From NCBI GenBank assembly GCA_964584415.1, contig CAZOZX010000061.1:1-11952 (forward strand): DNA of 11,952 bases, read 5' to 3'. Below are positions 7,250 through 11,952 of this stretch, piece by piece (positions within the stretch are counted from its first letter, which is position 1; the number at the start of each line of letters is the position of its first letter). A program made the translations under genes and the position numbers. Source of the stretch: PHAA01 sp964584415. GTDB taxonomy: Bacteria > Bacillota > Syntrophomonadia > Syntrophomonadales > Syntrophomonadaceae. The notes below the pieces were generated by a model, which saw nothing but the letters and a program-made list of their open reading frames with translations, did no database searches and was not told where the DNA came from.

Positions 7250-7418
7250 ATCCCTCTACTAAATCATGCACATCTACCTCAAAACGCCGCTGGTTGGCCA
7301 GGTCCTGAACCATGGCGGTTTTGCCCATCACCTGTTCGATCCAGATCGGATACCCGTTGTACAGCACATTAATGACCCCGTGGGAATTAATAATTTCATC
7401 GGCTCTATTCGCGTCCAT
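7248..7418 (-). CDS. sspH: H-type small acid-soluble spore protein (56 aa)
   Basis: Short minus-strand gene starting at ATG 7418 and ending with TAA at 7248-7250. The product begins MDANRADEIINSHGVINVLY, continues NGYPIWIEQVMGKTAMVQDL and ends FEVDVHDLVEG. This matches the H-type SASP pattern: an N-terminal R-A-x-E-I-x-x-S helix, then V-x-Y-N-G-x-P-I/V-W-I-E, and an acidic C-terminal V-x-V-x-x-L-x-E. Proteins of this type are made in the forespore; how they act is less clear than for alpha/beta SASPs. A ribosome site AAGGAGAG lies a few nt before the ATG. No downstream partner is seen; it converges on yqeY and diverges from the replication gene. I could not find a convincing sigma-G promoter, though the copies of ATCTAAAT upstream (minus strand of 7475-7455) lie in the right region. 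Confidence 0.85.
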   Translation of the reverse strand: MDANRADEIINSHGVINVLYNGYPIWIEQVMGKTAMVQDLANQRRFEVDVHDLVEG

Positions 7419-7509
7419 ATCATCTCTCCTTAGTGTTTTAGATATTATTTCTCTATTTAGATGAAATATTTAGATTGGAAGCTCAAAAAAATTATGTGCA
7501 ATATATAGC

Positions 7510-7549
7510 ACATTTACTGCTTCCAGATATTCGGAAATATATAATTGAA
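7510..7549 (+). repeat. 40-bp imperfect direct repeat, copy 1
   Basis: Matches 7618-7657 at 35 of 40 positions with no gaps; copy starts are 108 bp apart. Four of the five differences are transitions. The core TTCCAGATATTCGGAAATAT can form a short ATATT/AATAT hairpin. Confidence 0.75.
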
Positions 7550-7568
7550 CAGGTATGAATTGTGGAGT

Positions 7569-7593
7569 CGGGGTTTTGAATTTCAATTCCCCG
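7569..7593. repeat. 25-bp inverted repeat (dyad) between the direct repeats
   Basis: CGGGG (7569-7573) pairs with CCCCG (7589-7593), and TTGAA (7576-7580) pairs with TTCAA (7582-7586), giving almost complete two-fold symmetry. It lies 19 bp after copy 1 and 24 bp before copy 2. It has no T run after it on either strand, so it is not a terminator; a protein-binding site is more likely. Confidence 0.65.
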
Positions 7594-7617
7594 AAAAAAA
7601 TTTGTACCAAATAGGCG

Positions 7618-7657
7618 ACATTTGCTGTTTCCAGATATTTGGAGATATATACTTGAA
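7618..7657 (+). repeat. 40-bp imperfect direct repeat, copy 2
   Basis: Second copy of the 7510-7549 repeat, 35 of 40 identical. It lies about 60 bp before the extended -10 promoter of the replication gene, so the pair could be operators, initiator-binding sites or partition-like sites. I do not recognise the sequence. Confidence 0.75.
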
Positions 7658-7716
7658 AAAGAAAGCACCGTGGAACCGTGAACCGGGGACAGAGACCCCC
7701 AGAATCTTACGTAAAG

Positions 7717-7725
7717 TGCTATAAT
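7717..7725 (+). promoter_or_regulatory. Extended -10 promoter of the replication gene
   Basis: TG-C-TATAAT (TG at 7717-7718, hexamer 7720-7725) is a perfect extended -10 element. No good -35 is present at normal spacing, as is common with extended -10 promoters. Transcription would begin near 7732, inside the operator at 7727-7738. Confidence 0.65.
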
Positions 7726-7726
7726 A

Positions 7727-7738
7727 GAACAGGTGTTC
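7727..7738. promoter_or_regulatory. GAAC-N4-GTTC operator (LexA/DinR-type box or initiator site)
   Basis: GAACAGGTGTTC is a perfect GAAC-N4-GTTC dyad, extended by one more pair on each side (A/T). Its central AGGT fits the Bacillus DinR consensus centre R-N-R-Y. It covers the predicted transcription start, an ideal repressor position. The same half-sites occur in the iterons inside the gene, so it may instead be an autoregulatory site of the initiator protein. Confidence 0.6.
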
Positions 7739-7764
7739 TAAATAATTGAAGGGAGTATTTGTTA

Positions 7765-8829
7765 TTGAGTAAGAATGAGATCAACGAGGCCGACTTTAGG
7801 AACGGATTCACCCGGATACCCAACTCCATCCAGGATGCTTTACCGCGGGTAGGGTTGAACGGGACCCAGCACGATATCTGTCATATCCTGCTGCGGGAAA
7901 CCTACGGGTGGAACCGCTGCGAGCGCGCTATCTCCGTGGGGGAGATAGCTCAAATCACCGGCATGTCCAAACGTTTCATATCGAAAGAACTGGGGGAACT
8001 GGCCCGCCGCTTTATTATAGTGCGCCATCCCCAACCAGGCAAAACCACCAGCTACCAAATTCAAACCGATGTATCCCGGTGGATCTCAACCCGTAAACAT
8101 GTTGAGCAGCCAGATGAATGCTGCCAATCGGACTTCGAGAACAGGGGACTTTATCTGGTGGAAGGCGGAACCGGGCAGGATCAGTGGTGTCCAAATGAAC
8201 AACAGAACGAAAGTTCAGGGGTGAACTATAGTGACAGGGGTGTACCGAACAATAGTTCAGGGGTAGGGATGAACAATAGTTCAGAGGTGCAGACCAGTCC
8301 AGCCCAGGCAGATTGGGCGTCCCGGGCCCACCTAAAGAAAGAGTTAAAGAAAGTTAAAGACAACTGTTATATATATACTCGTGACTCCACTCCGTATAGG
8401 CTTTCATATTATTTGCTTGAAAATATCAGGGAGAACCAACCGGGATTTATGGAACCAGATATTCAAAAATGGTCTAAGGTATTTGATGACATGATCAAGC
8501 AGGATAAGCGCAGTCAGGTAGTTATAACCGATCTAATTGATTTTGCCCAAAATGATACATTTTGGCGGTCAGTTATCCTAAACCCGAATGATCTGCAAAG
8601 GAATTATGACCGGTTGAATTCTATTATGCACAGCAAGCAAAAAAGGATCGAGGACAGAATGGACCGGGAAAGGGATGCGGAGATAGCCCGTTCACTATTT
8701 AGAGAGGATGAATATAGGAGATCTTCGGCTAAAAGAGACAGCAGCTATAAATCCAGACGGGTCAGGGAGAAGGAAGATTGGGAAACCGAAAGCGATGAAG
8801 ATGAGTATGAGTGGTTCTTCAAGAAATAA
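7765..8829 (+). CDS. Phage replication protein O-like initiator
   Basis: A 354-aa protein. Residues about 10-115 carry the N-terminal winged-helix DNA-binding domain of phage replication protein O: NGFTRIPNSIQDAL, LNGTQHDICHILLRETYGWN, then ISVGEIAQITGMSKRFISKELGELARRFII. In lambda this domain binds iterons placed inside the O gene, and four iteron-like repeats lie here at codons about 147-175. The C-terminal part (IQKWSKVFDDMIKQDKR, VITDLIDFAQNDTFWRSVIL, LQRNYDRLNSIM) resembles phage replication proteins that recruit helicase or its loader. It ends in a charged, disordered-looking tail. I prefer TTG 7765 (GAAGGGAG 9 nt upstream, giving MSKNE) to TTG 7759, which is only 3 nt from it. No helicase, helicase loader or phage gene is adjacent, so it may be a prophage relic or a domesticated replicon. 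Confidence 0.8.
   Translation: MSKNEINEADFRNGFTRIPNSIQDALPRVGLNGTQHDICHILLRETYGWNRCERAISVGEIAQITGMSKRFISKELGELARRFIIVRHPQPGKTTSYQIQTDVSRWISTRKHVEQPDECCQSDFENRGLYLVEGGTGQDQWCPNEQQNESSGVNYSDRGVPNNSSGVGMNNSSEVQTSPAQADWASRAHLKKELKKVKDNCYIYTRDSTPYRLSYYLLENIRENQPGFMEPDIQKWSKVFDDMIKQDKRSQVVITDLIDFAQNDTFWRSVILNPNDLQRNYDRLNSIMHSKQKRIEDRMDRERDAEIARSLFREDEYRRSSAKRDSSYKSRRVREKEDWETESDEDEYEWFFKK
8205..8288 (+). repeat. Four iteron-like repeats, each with a GAAC/GTTC dyad (putative origin)
   Basis: Copies are GAACGAAAGTTCAGGGGT (8205-8222), GAACTATAGTGACAGGGGT (8223-8241, right arm degenerate), GAACAATAGTTCAGGGGT (8247-8264) and GAACAATAGTTCAGAGGT (8271-8288). Start spacings are 18, 24 and 24 bp, all multiples of three, so they encode repeated NxSSGV-like peptides. 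Each has the inverted core plus an asymmetric CAGGGGT-type tail. Number, length, dyad structure and place in the gene all match the lambda-type origin within gene O. Confidence 0.75.
8333..8377 (+). other. AT-rich stretch, candidate unwinding element
   Basis: This 45-bp stretch has about 9 G+C (20%), against a much higher content on both sides. It is purine-rich (AAAGAAAGAGTTAAAG) and then ends in an alternating TATATATATA run. It starts 44 bp after the last iteron, on the side where lambda ori has its AT-rich unwinding region. It is translated as a lysine-rich linker. Confidence 0.5.
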
Positions 8830-8855
8830 CGGCAGACATGGGTACGGTTCAAGTG

Positions 8856-8921
8856 TGTCACTCTAAACGCAGTGAAGAGTCTGATCAGATCCTTCGTCAC
8901 CTTCGGCTCCTCAGGATGACA
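8856..8921. repeat. Imperfect palindromic intergenic repeat, 66 bp
   Basis: Bounded by TGTCA (8856-8860) and TGACA (8917-8921), with a perfect central palindrome TCTGATCAGA (8880-8889) and arms GTGAAGAG / CCTTCGTCAC. It resembles the widespread GAAGAATCT...GATTCTTCG...ATGACA palindromes found between genes in many bacteria. A miniature mobile element is a reasonable inference, but only one copy is in the window. Confidence 0.5.
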
Positions 8922-8941
8922 AATCAAGTACTTTAGTAAAA

Positions 8942-8968
8942 CAGGCACGGGGACGGTTCTGTTGCCTG
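8942..8968 (+). repeat. 27-bp REP-like palindromic element, copy 1
   Basis: CAGGCA and TGCCTG form 6-bp inverted ends around a GGGGACGGTTCTGT core. The reverse complement of 11489-11515 matches it at 26 of 27 positions. The GGGGACGGTTCTGT core is familiar from dispersed elements in clostridial genomes (recollection, not searched). Confidence 0.75.
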
Positions 8969-9013
8969 CAGATAAAGGACAAAAATAGAATAGTAGCAGC
9001 TAAGCAAGTCCGA

Positions 9014-9043
9014 TTAACCATCGGCAGGAAATAACCCTATAAA
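9014..9043 (+). promoter_or_regulatory. Possible promoter of the lipoprotein operon
   Basis: TTAACC (9014-9019, 4 of 6 to consensus) and TATAAA (9038-9043, 5 of 6) are separated by 18 bp. The start site would fall near 9050, shortly before the first lipoprotein gene. Confidence 0.4.
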
Positions 9044-9085
9044 AATAGAAATATATAGAAAATAGCTGCGGTGAGAGTGATTTTA

Positions 9086-9577
9086 ATGCGAATGAGGCCC
9101 CTAATTATAATTACATGTTTGTTGTTTTGCATATTGATGGCTGGCTGCAGTGGCATCCCCATCGGGGGTCAGGCAGTTCGGATTGACGATCTCATACAGA
9201 ATCAGGAGAAAATCAACTCCATACAAATTTCCGAAATCGATGGTTCCAATGAGGTTATGGATGTTGCGCTGGAGGACCAAGCTGAAATCGTCTCCGTGAT
9301 AAATGAGGTTAAAGGGATTCCGGTGAAGCGGTTGACAGTTGGAAGGGACGGGGAATTTATGCTGCCAAGAATAATGCAGAAACATCTTTCGCTGGAATTT
9401 CAAGATTATACCGACCCCACCCGGACGACCCAGGGATGGATAATGATTTGGCCGGATGGTTATATCTATGTCCCTGATATCGACTCCATGACTGGATCTA
9501 ACCGAACCGTTTCTTATTTGTCGGAATATCAATATCCAGAAATCTATAACGATTTATATAGCAAAACTCAGAATTAG
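9086..9577 (+). CDS. Putative lipoprotein, unknown function
   Basis: From ATG 9086 this is a 163-aa exported protein. It opens with MRMRPLIIITCLLFCILMAGC, a short basic n-region, a hydrophobic core and a lipobox-like MAGC, so Cys21 would be lipidated and the protein anchored on the outer face of the membrane. The mature part shows mixed alpha/beta character with several charged strands (VKRLTVGRDGEFMLPRIMQK, GWIMIWPDGYIYVPDID) and no catalytic motif that I know. GTG 9071 and ATG 9092 are alternative starts; GGTGAG (9070-9075) gives 9086 the best spacing. It precedes a second lipoprotein by 19 nt, clearly one operon. The two may work together, but no function can be given. Confidence 0.7.
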   Translation: MRMRPLIIITCLLFCILMAGCSGIPIGGQAVRIDDLIQNQEKINSIQISEIDGSNEVMDVALEDQAEIVSVINEVKGIPVKRLTVGRDGEFMLPRIMQKHLSLEFQDYTDPTRTTQGWIMIWPDGYIYVPDIDSMTGSNRTVSYLSEYQYPEIYNDLYSKTQN

Positions 9578-9596
9578 CTGCCAAGGAGGGTTTGTA

Positions 9597-10484
9597 ATGA
9601 AAAGGGTGCTTGTTTTCCTAATAGTCCTGGCCTTTGTGGTCTCAGGCTGTTCCGGTCCAAGGACGCCCAAAGAAAACTCCAGCCAGGTTGATCCTATCAT
9701 TGAGAGTTCGGCTACGGGGATTCAATATGACCAGCCGTTGACATTAGATGATGTAAAATTGGCCTTTCAGCAGACCGGGCTAAACCTTGCTGAAAATAAA
9801 GAAAGCAAGCCAGCAGACTATGGGATCAATACGGTTACCCCAGCGATTTTCTCGGTCAAGGACAGCAACCAGGTTATTTATGTCTATGTCTTTGCTAACA
9901 TAGCCGAACGCATACAAGCTGTCGGGGAAGGCAACAACCTGACTATATATTCGCCGCTCCCATTTGTTACGGTTCCGGAGGGGTATCTTTCCGACACCGT
10001 TACTGCTCGGAATGTCTTGATAGTCGATCTGCTGGATGTACGCAACGCGAGCAGTATTCCTTCCGGAGAAGAACAGGTTCTGAAAACCATTAGGAATACG
10101 GTGAATTCCTTAAATAACAGCCAGCGTATGGTTTTCGCCGCCCAAAGCCAGTCCTGGGACGCTCAGTATGTGATTGAATATTACCAGCATTGGTATGAAG
10201 ACGGTGCCGGTGTAGCCCATGCTGATCAGTATAGTGTGGGCAAATGGTCAGTGAAGTACATCGGGCCGAATCCGGAATCTATCCAATCCATAAAGCATTC
10301 ATACAAAACTCCCACCGGGGGCGGCAGCGGAGACGCTATATTCAAAAAGGATGGCGACTATTATTATTTGAGACTCAGTGAAAATAGCGGCGGCGGTTAC
10401 CCGGTCAGTAATGGGGTTTATTCGCTCACGATCACCTGGGATGGGCACGAGGACACGCTTGATTTAAAACCTGTGAATTATTAG
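9597..10484 (+). CDS. Putative lipoprotein, unknown function
   Basis: A 295-aa exported lipoprotein. The signal is MKRVLVFLIVLAFVVSGC, with lipobox VSGC and Cys18 as the lipidation site. A polar linker (PRTPKENSSQ) leads to a first region around residues 50-140 (LDDVKLAFQQTGLNL, then beta-rich VIYVYVFANIAERIQAV) that looks like a small alpha/beta domain. A second, beta-rich region (about 195-295) carries QHWYEDG, GGGSGDAIFKKDGDYYYLRL and GVYSLTITWDG, suggestive of an extracellular beta-sandwich. The ATG has an excellent ribosome site (AAGGAGGG, 6 nt). It is second in the operon with the lipoprotein at 9086. I recognise no family, and binding of a ligand or cell-wall component is only a guess. 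Confidence 0.8.
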   Translation: MKRVLVFLIVLAFVVSGCSGPRTPKENSSQVDPIIESSATGIQYDQPLTLDDVKLAFQQTGLNLAENKESKPADYGINTVTPAIFSVKDSNQVIYVYVFANIAERIQAVGEGNNLTIYSPLPFVTVPEGYLSDTVTARNVLIVDLLDVRNASSIPSGEEQVLKTIRNTVNSLNNSQRMVFAAQSQSWDAQYVIEYYQHWYEDGAGVAHADQYSVGKWSVKYIGPNPESIQSIKHSYKTPTGGGSGDAIFKKDGDYYYLRLSENSGGGYPVSNGVYSLTITWDGHEDTLDLKPVNY

Positions 10485-10518
10485 GACCAGACCCCTGTAG
10501 ATATTCTGGGCGTAACCG

Positions 10519-10527
10519 TGATATAAA
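10519..10527 (+). promoter_or_regulatory. Extended -10 promoter of the EFR1-type gene
   Basis: TG-A-TATAAA (TG at 10519-10520, hexamer 10522-10527) is an extended -10 match. Normal spacing puts transcription start at about 10534, the A of the ATG, which would make a leaderless mRNA. Read-through from the lipoprotein operon is also possible. Confidence 0.4.
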
Positions 10528-10533
10528 TATGGT

Positions 10534-11328
10534 ATGAATAATGAAAATAAGGTCACTATTTTCTACTACACCGGGACCGGCAATTCCCTGTGGATAGCGC
10601 GGATCCTGGCCTGTGCATTGGGCAGCACCCAGTTGATATCGATCGTTGACTGGATGGATCGGCCCACCCGGATTGACTCGCCGGTGATCGGGCTGGTTTT
10701 TCCAGTGCATATCTGGGGCGTACCCAAACGCATTTTGGATTTTCTCGACCACCTGCAGGCCATGGCGCCGGAATACATCTTTGCCATAGCCAACAACGCC
10801 GGGCAGGTCGCCAATACCCTGGTCCAGCTGCAGAAGGTCATGACATCCAAAGGATTGAACTTATCGGGCGGCTGGTCCGTGGTTTTGCCCAGCAATTATA
10901 TTCCCTGGGGCGGACCGGGATCTCCGGAAAAACAAAATAAACGTTTTGATGCCGCCCGGCTCAAAATTACCGATATTGCCCATGAAATATACATGCGGGT
11001 AGTTAAACCGGTGGAAAAAGGACCGCTATGGCAAAGGATCGTCTTCACCTGGATATATAACCTCAGTTTTTCTCATGTTCATGAGCTAGATAAAAACTTT
11101 TGGGTAGACGATAGGTGCAATAAGTGCGGCTTATGCGTCAGAGTATGTCCAACCCATAACATTGTCATGCAGGACGATAAACTGACCTGGCAGAATCAAT
11201 GCGAGCAGTGTTTGGCCTGCATCCAATGGTGTCCCGAGGAAGCTCTGCAGTACGGAAAGAAAACACCAGCTTACTCCCGGTATCATCACCCCGAGATAAA
11301 GTTCAGGGATTTATTAAAAATAGACTGA
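10534..11328 (+). CDS. EFR1-type flavodoxin/ferredoxin fusion protein
   Basis: A 264-aa soluble electron-transfer protein. The N-terminal half is flavodoxin-like, with an FMN phosphate-loop motif FYYTGTGNSLWIA near residues 10-22, then VIGLVFPVHIWGVPKRI and YIFAIANNAGQ. The C-terminal part is a bacterial 2[4Fe-4S] ferredoxin: CNKCGLCVRVCP (Cys195, 198, 201, 205) and CEQCLACIQWCP (Cys223, 226, 229, 233), both clusters complete. Such fusions pass electrons between FMN and iron-sulfur centres in anaerobes; partners are unknown. The first beta strand follows the ATG directly, so the start is sound although no ribosome site is visible. It lies 49 nt after the lipoprotein operon and ends before a strong terminator. 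Confidence 0.88.
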   Translation: MNNENKVTIFYYTGTGNSLWIARILACALGSTQLISIVDWMDRPTRIDSPVIGLVFPVHIWGVPKRILDFLDHLQAMAPEYIFAIANNAGQVANTLVQLQKVMTSKGLNLSGGWSVVLPSNYIPWGGPGSPEKQNKRFDAARLKITDIAHEIYMRVVKPVEKGPLWQRIVFTWIYNLSFSHVHELDKNFWVDDRCNKCGLCVRVCPTHNIVMQDDKLTWQNQCEQCLACIQWCPEEALQYGKKTPAYSRYHHPEIKFRDLLKID

Positions 11329-11376
11329 ATCTCGGAATCGGTACAGGCGGCACCCGGTTAAATTGTGATATCTTTG

Positions 11377-11413
11377 CCTTTAATCCATAACGATTAGAGG
11401 TTTTTTTGTTTTT
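11377..11413 (+). terminator. Rho-independent terminator after the EFR1-type gene
   Basis: A 9-bp stem pairs CCTTTAATC (11377-11385) with GATTAGAGG (11392-11400), with one T-G wobble and loop CATAAC. The tail TTTTTTTGTTTTT follows at 11401-11413. Confidence 0.88.
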
Positions 11414-11488
11414 ATGTCTAAAGACTATTATTTTAGAGACTATTGCAGACACGAAGCAAGAGGACGTGTTGCCGATTGGATAACGAAA

Positions 11489-11515
11489 CAGGCAACAGAA
11501 CCGTCCCCCTGCCTG
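11489..11515 (-). repeat. 27-bp REP-like palindromic element, copy 2 (inverted)
   Basis: Same element as 8942-8968 in the opposite orientation, differing at one position. The ends CAGGCA and TGCCTG can pair. It lies between the EFR1-type terminator and the PAS regulator gene, as expected for an intergenic repeat. Confidence 0.75.
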
Positions 11516-11546
11516 GTACTTATTTTGATAGGGGAGGCATCGAAAT

Positions 11547-11952
11547 TTGCCTAAAATCAACAGCCAAAATATATTTAGATTGCTGGTGGAAAGTCCTTAT
11601 ATGGCCCTGGTGATGGTCGATAAGGATGGTTATATAACCGTAATGAACCAGACTTTTTTAGATTTGCTGGGCTTGAAGAAGAACCAGGCCATTGGCCGGC
11701 ATGTGCTGGAGGTCCTGCCCCATTCCAAGCTGCCGGAGGTGCTGAAGACCGGCCGCATTGATAAAGCTGATATCTGGCCTATTGCCGGGAACGACACGGT
11801 GGTGACCCGTTTGCCGGTTATCCAGGACGGGGAAATCATCGGCGCCATCGGGCAGAGTTTTTTCCTGGATATGTCCGGGGCCCGGCTCCTGATGCAGAAG
11901 CTGCAGGAGACCGAGGAGGAATTCCGGGTTTTTTCGGAAGCCCTGGTGGAAA
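11547..11952 (+). CDS. PAS domain N-terminus of a probable sigma-54-dependent regulator (3' end outside window)
   Basis: The frame starts at TTG 11547 after AGGGGAGG (11530-11537, 9-nt spacing) and runs off the right edge after 135 codons. The product begins MPKINSQNIFRLLVESPYMA and continues with LVMVDKDGYITVMNQTFLDL, IGRHVLEVLPHSKLPEVLKT, VTRLPVIQDGEIIGAIGQSF and a coiled-coil linker LLMQKLQETEEEFRVFSEAL. This PAS block, with its LPHSxLPEVLKTG and RLPVxxDGxxIGAIG segments, is the one I associate with Clostridia activators of the PAS-AAA+-Fis type, which drive sigma-54 promoters. The AAA+ and HTH parts lie outside the window, so a PAS histidine kinase cannot be excluded. Confidence 0.7.
   Translation, partial: MPKINSQNIFRLLVESPYMALVMVDKDGYITVMNQTFLDLLGLKKNQAIGRHVLEVLPHSKLPEVLKTGRIDKADIWPIAGNDTVVTRLPVIQDGEIIGAIGQSFFLDMSGARLLMQKLQETEEEFRVFSEALVE

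Larger units (their letters stand above)
7419..7758. other. AT-rich divergent intergenic region with repeat-dyad-repeat arrangement
   Basis: No gene is seen here. The region separates the sspH-like gene (leftward) from the replication gene (rightward). It holds a pair of imperfect direct repeats (7510-7549 and 7618-7657), a symmetrical dyad exactly between them (7569-7593), a GGGG...CCCC mini-hairpin (7685-7700), and the promoter and operator of the replication gene. A half-copy of that operator (GAACAGGT) occurs at 7547-7554, touching the end of the first repeat. Confidence 0.6.
8830..9085. other. Repeat-rich intergenic region
   Basis: No gene is seen. It contains a 66-bp imperfect palindrome (8856-8921), a 27-bp REP-like element (8942-8968) and a structured leader. 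In the leader GCAGCTA (8996-9002) and TAGCTGC (9063-9069) form a long-range inverted repeat around a CCGAT/ATCGG hairpin (9010-9024). I could not match the leader to a known riboswitch. Confidence 0.55.

Noticed and set aside
7569..7593. Intrinsic terminator
   Set aside because: The dyad is followed by an A run on the plus strand and by no T run on the minus strand.
8205..8288. CRISPR array
   Set aside because: The repeats are too short, the gaps are only 0 to 6 bp, and the array lies in frame inside a gene.
9101..9532. Minus-strand frame of 143 codons
   Set aside because: Shadow of the first lipoprotein gene, which has a signal peptide, a lipobox and operon context on the plus strand.
10487..10509. 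Terminator after the second lipoprotein gene
   Set aside because: Only a 5-bp CCAGA/TCTGG stem with a 13-nt loop and no T run.

Overview
The window looks like chromosomal DNA from an anaerobic, endospore-forming Firmicute of the Clostridia, possibly Syntrophomonas-like. The lineage is inferred from the whole set: an H-type small acid-soluble spore protein, orphan PAS histidine kinases with sporulation-kinase-like H-boxes, CBO0543-type membrane proteins, an EFR1-type flavodoxin/ferredoxin fusion, a PAS-first regulator typical of sigma-54 activators, strong AGGAGG ribosome sites and frequent TTG/GTG starts.

Layout. 1-1114 is the 3' part of a PAS histidine kinase that enters from the left. It is followed by a terminator, a clear promoter and a solitary MoaE-like gene (1438-1848) with its own terminator. 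Next come a membrane-anchored protein of unknown function (2001-2771) and a second, four-PAS histidine kinase (2890-5142) that is a close paralogue of the first. On the minus strand, two translationally coupled CBO0543-like membrane proteins (6090-5129) run convergently into the kinase, with a 14-bp 3' overlap. Back on the plus strand are a four-helix membrane protein (6261-6692), a YqeY protein (6751-7194) and a strong terminator. A 56-aa sspH-like gene lies on the minus strand at 7418-7248.

The most unusual part is 7430-8830. An AT-rich divergent intergenic region holds a repeat-dyad-repeat arrangement. It is followed by an extended -10 promoter, a GAAC-N4-GTTC operator, and a gene for a phage replication-protein-O-like initiator. 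Inside that gene, between its N- and C-terminal parts, lie four iteron-like repeats of about 18 bp, each built on a GAAC/GTTC dyad, followed by a 45-bp stretch of about 20% G+C. This is the layout of a lambda-type replication origin, but no phage neighbours are visible. The iteron core matches the Gram-positive LexA (DinR) box, as does the operator at the promoter.

8830-9070 is non-coding and repeat-rich. Two lipoprotein genes (9086-9577, 9597-10484) and an EFR1-type ferredoxin (10534-11328, possibly leaderless) follow. This group is bracketed by two nearly identical 27-bp palindromic elements in inverted orientation (8942-8968 and 11489-11515). The window ends inside the N-terminal PAS domain of a probable sigma-54-dependent regulator.

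Functionally the window mixes signalling (two orphan kinases and the PAS regulator), spore-related genes, membrane or envelope proteins of unknown role, and an isolated replication module. No single pathway unites them. All family assignments come from reading motifs by eye; no database search was run.
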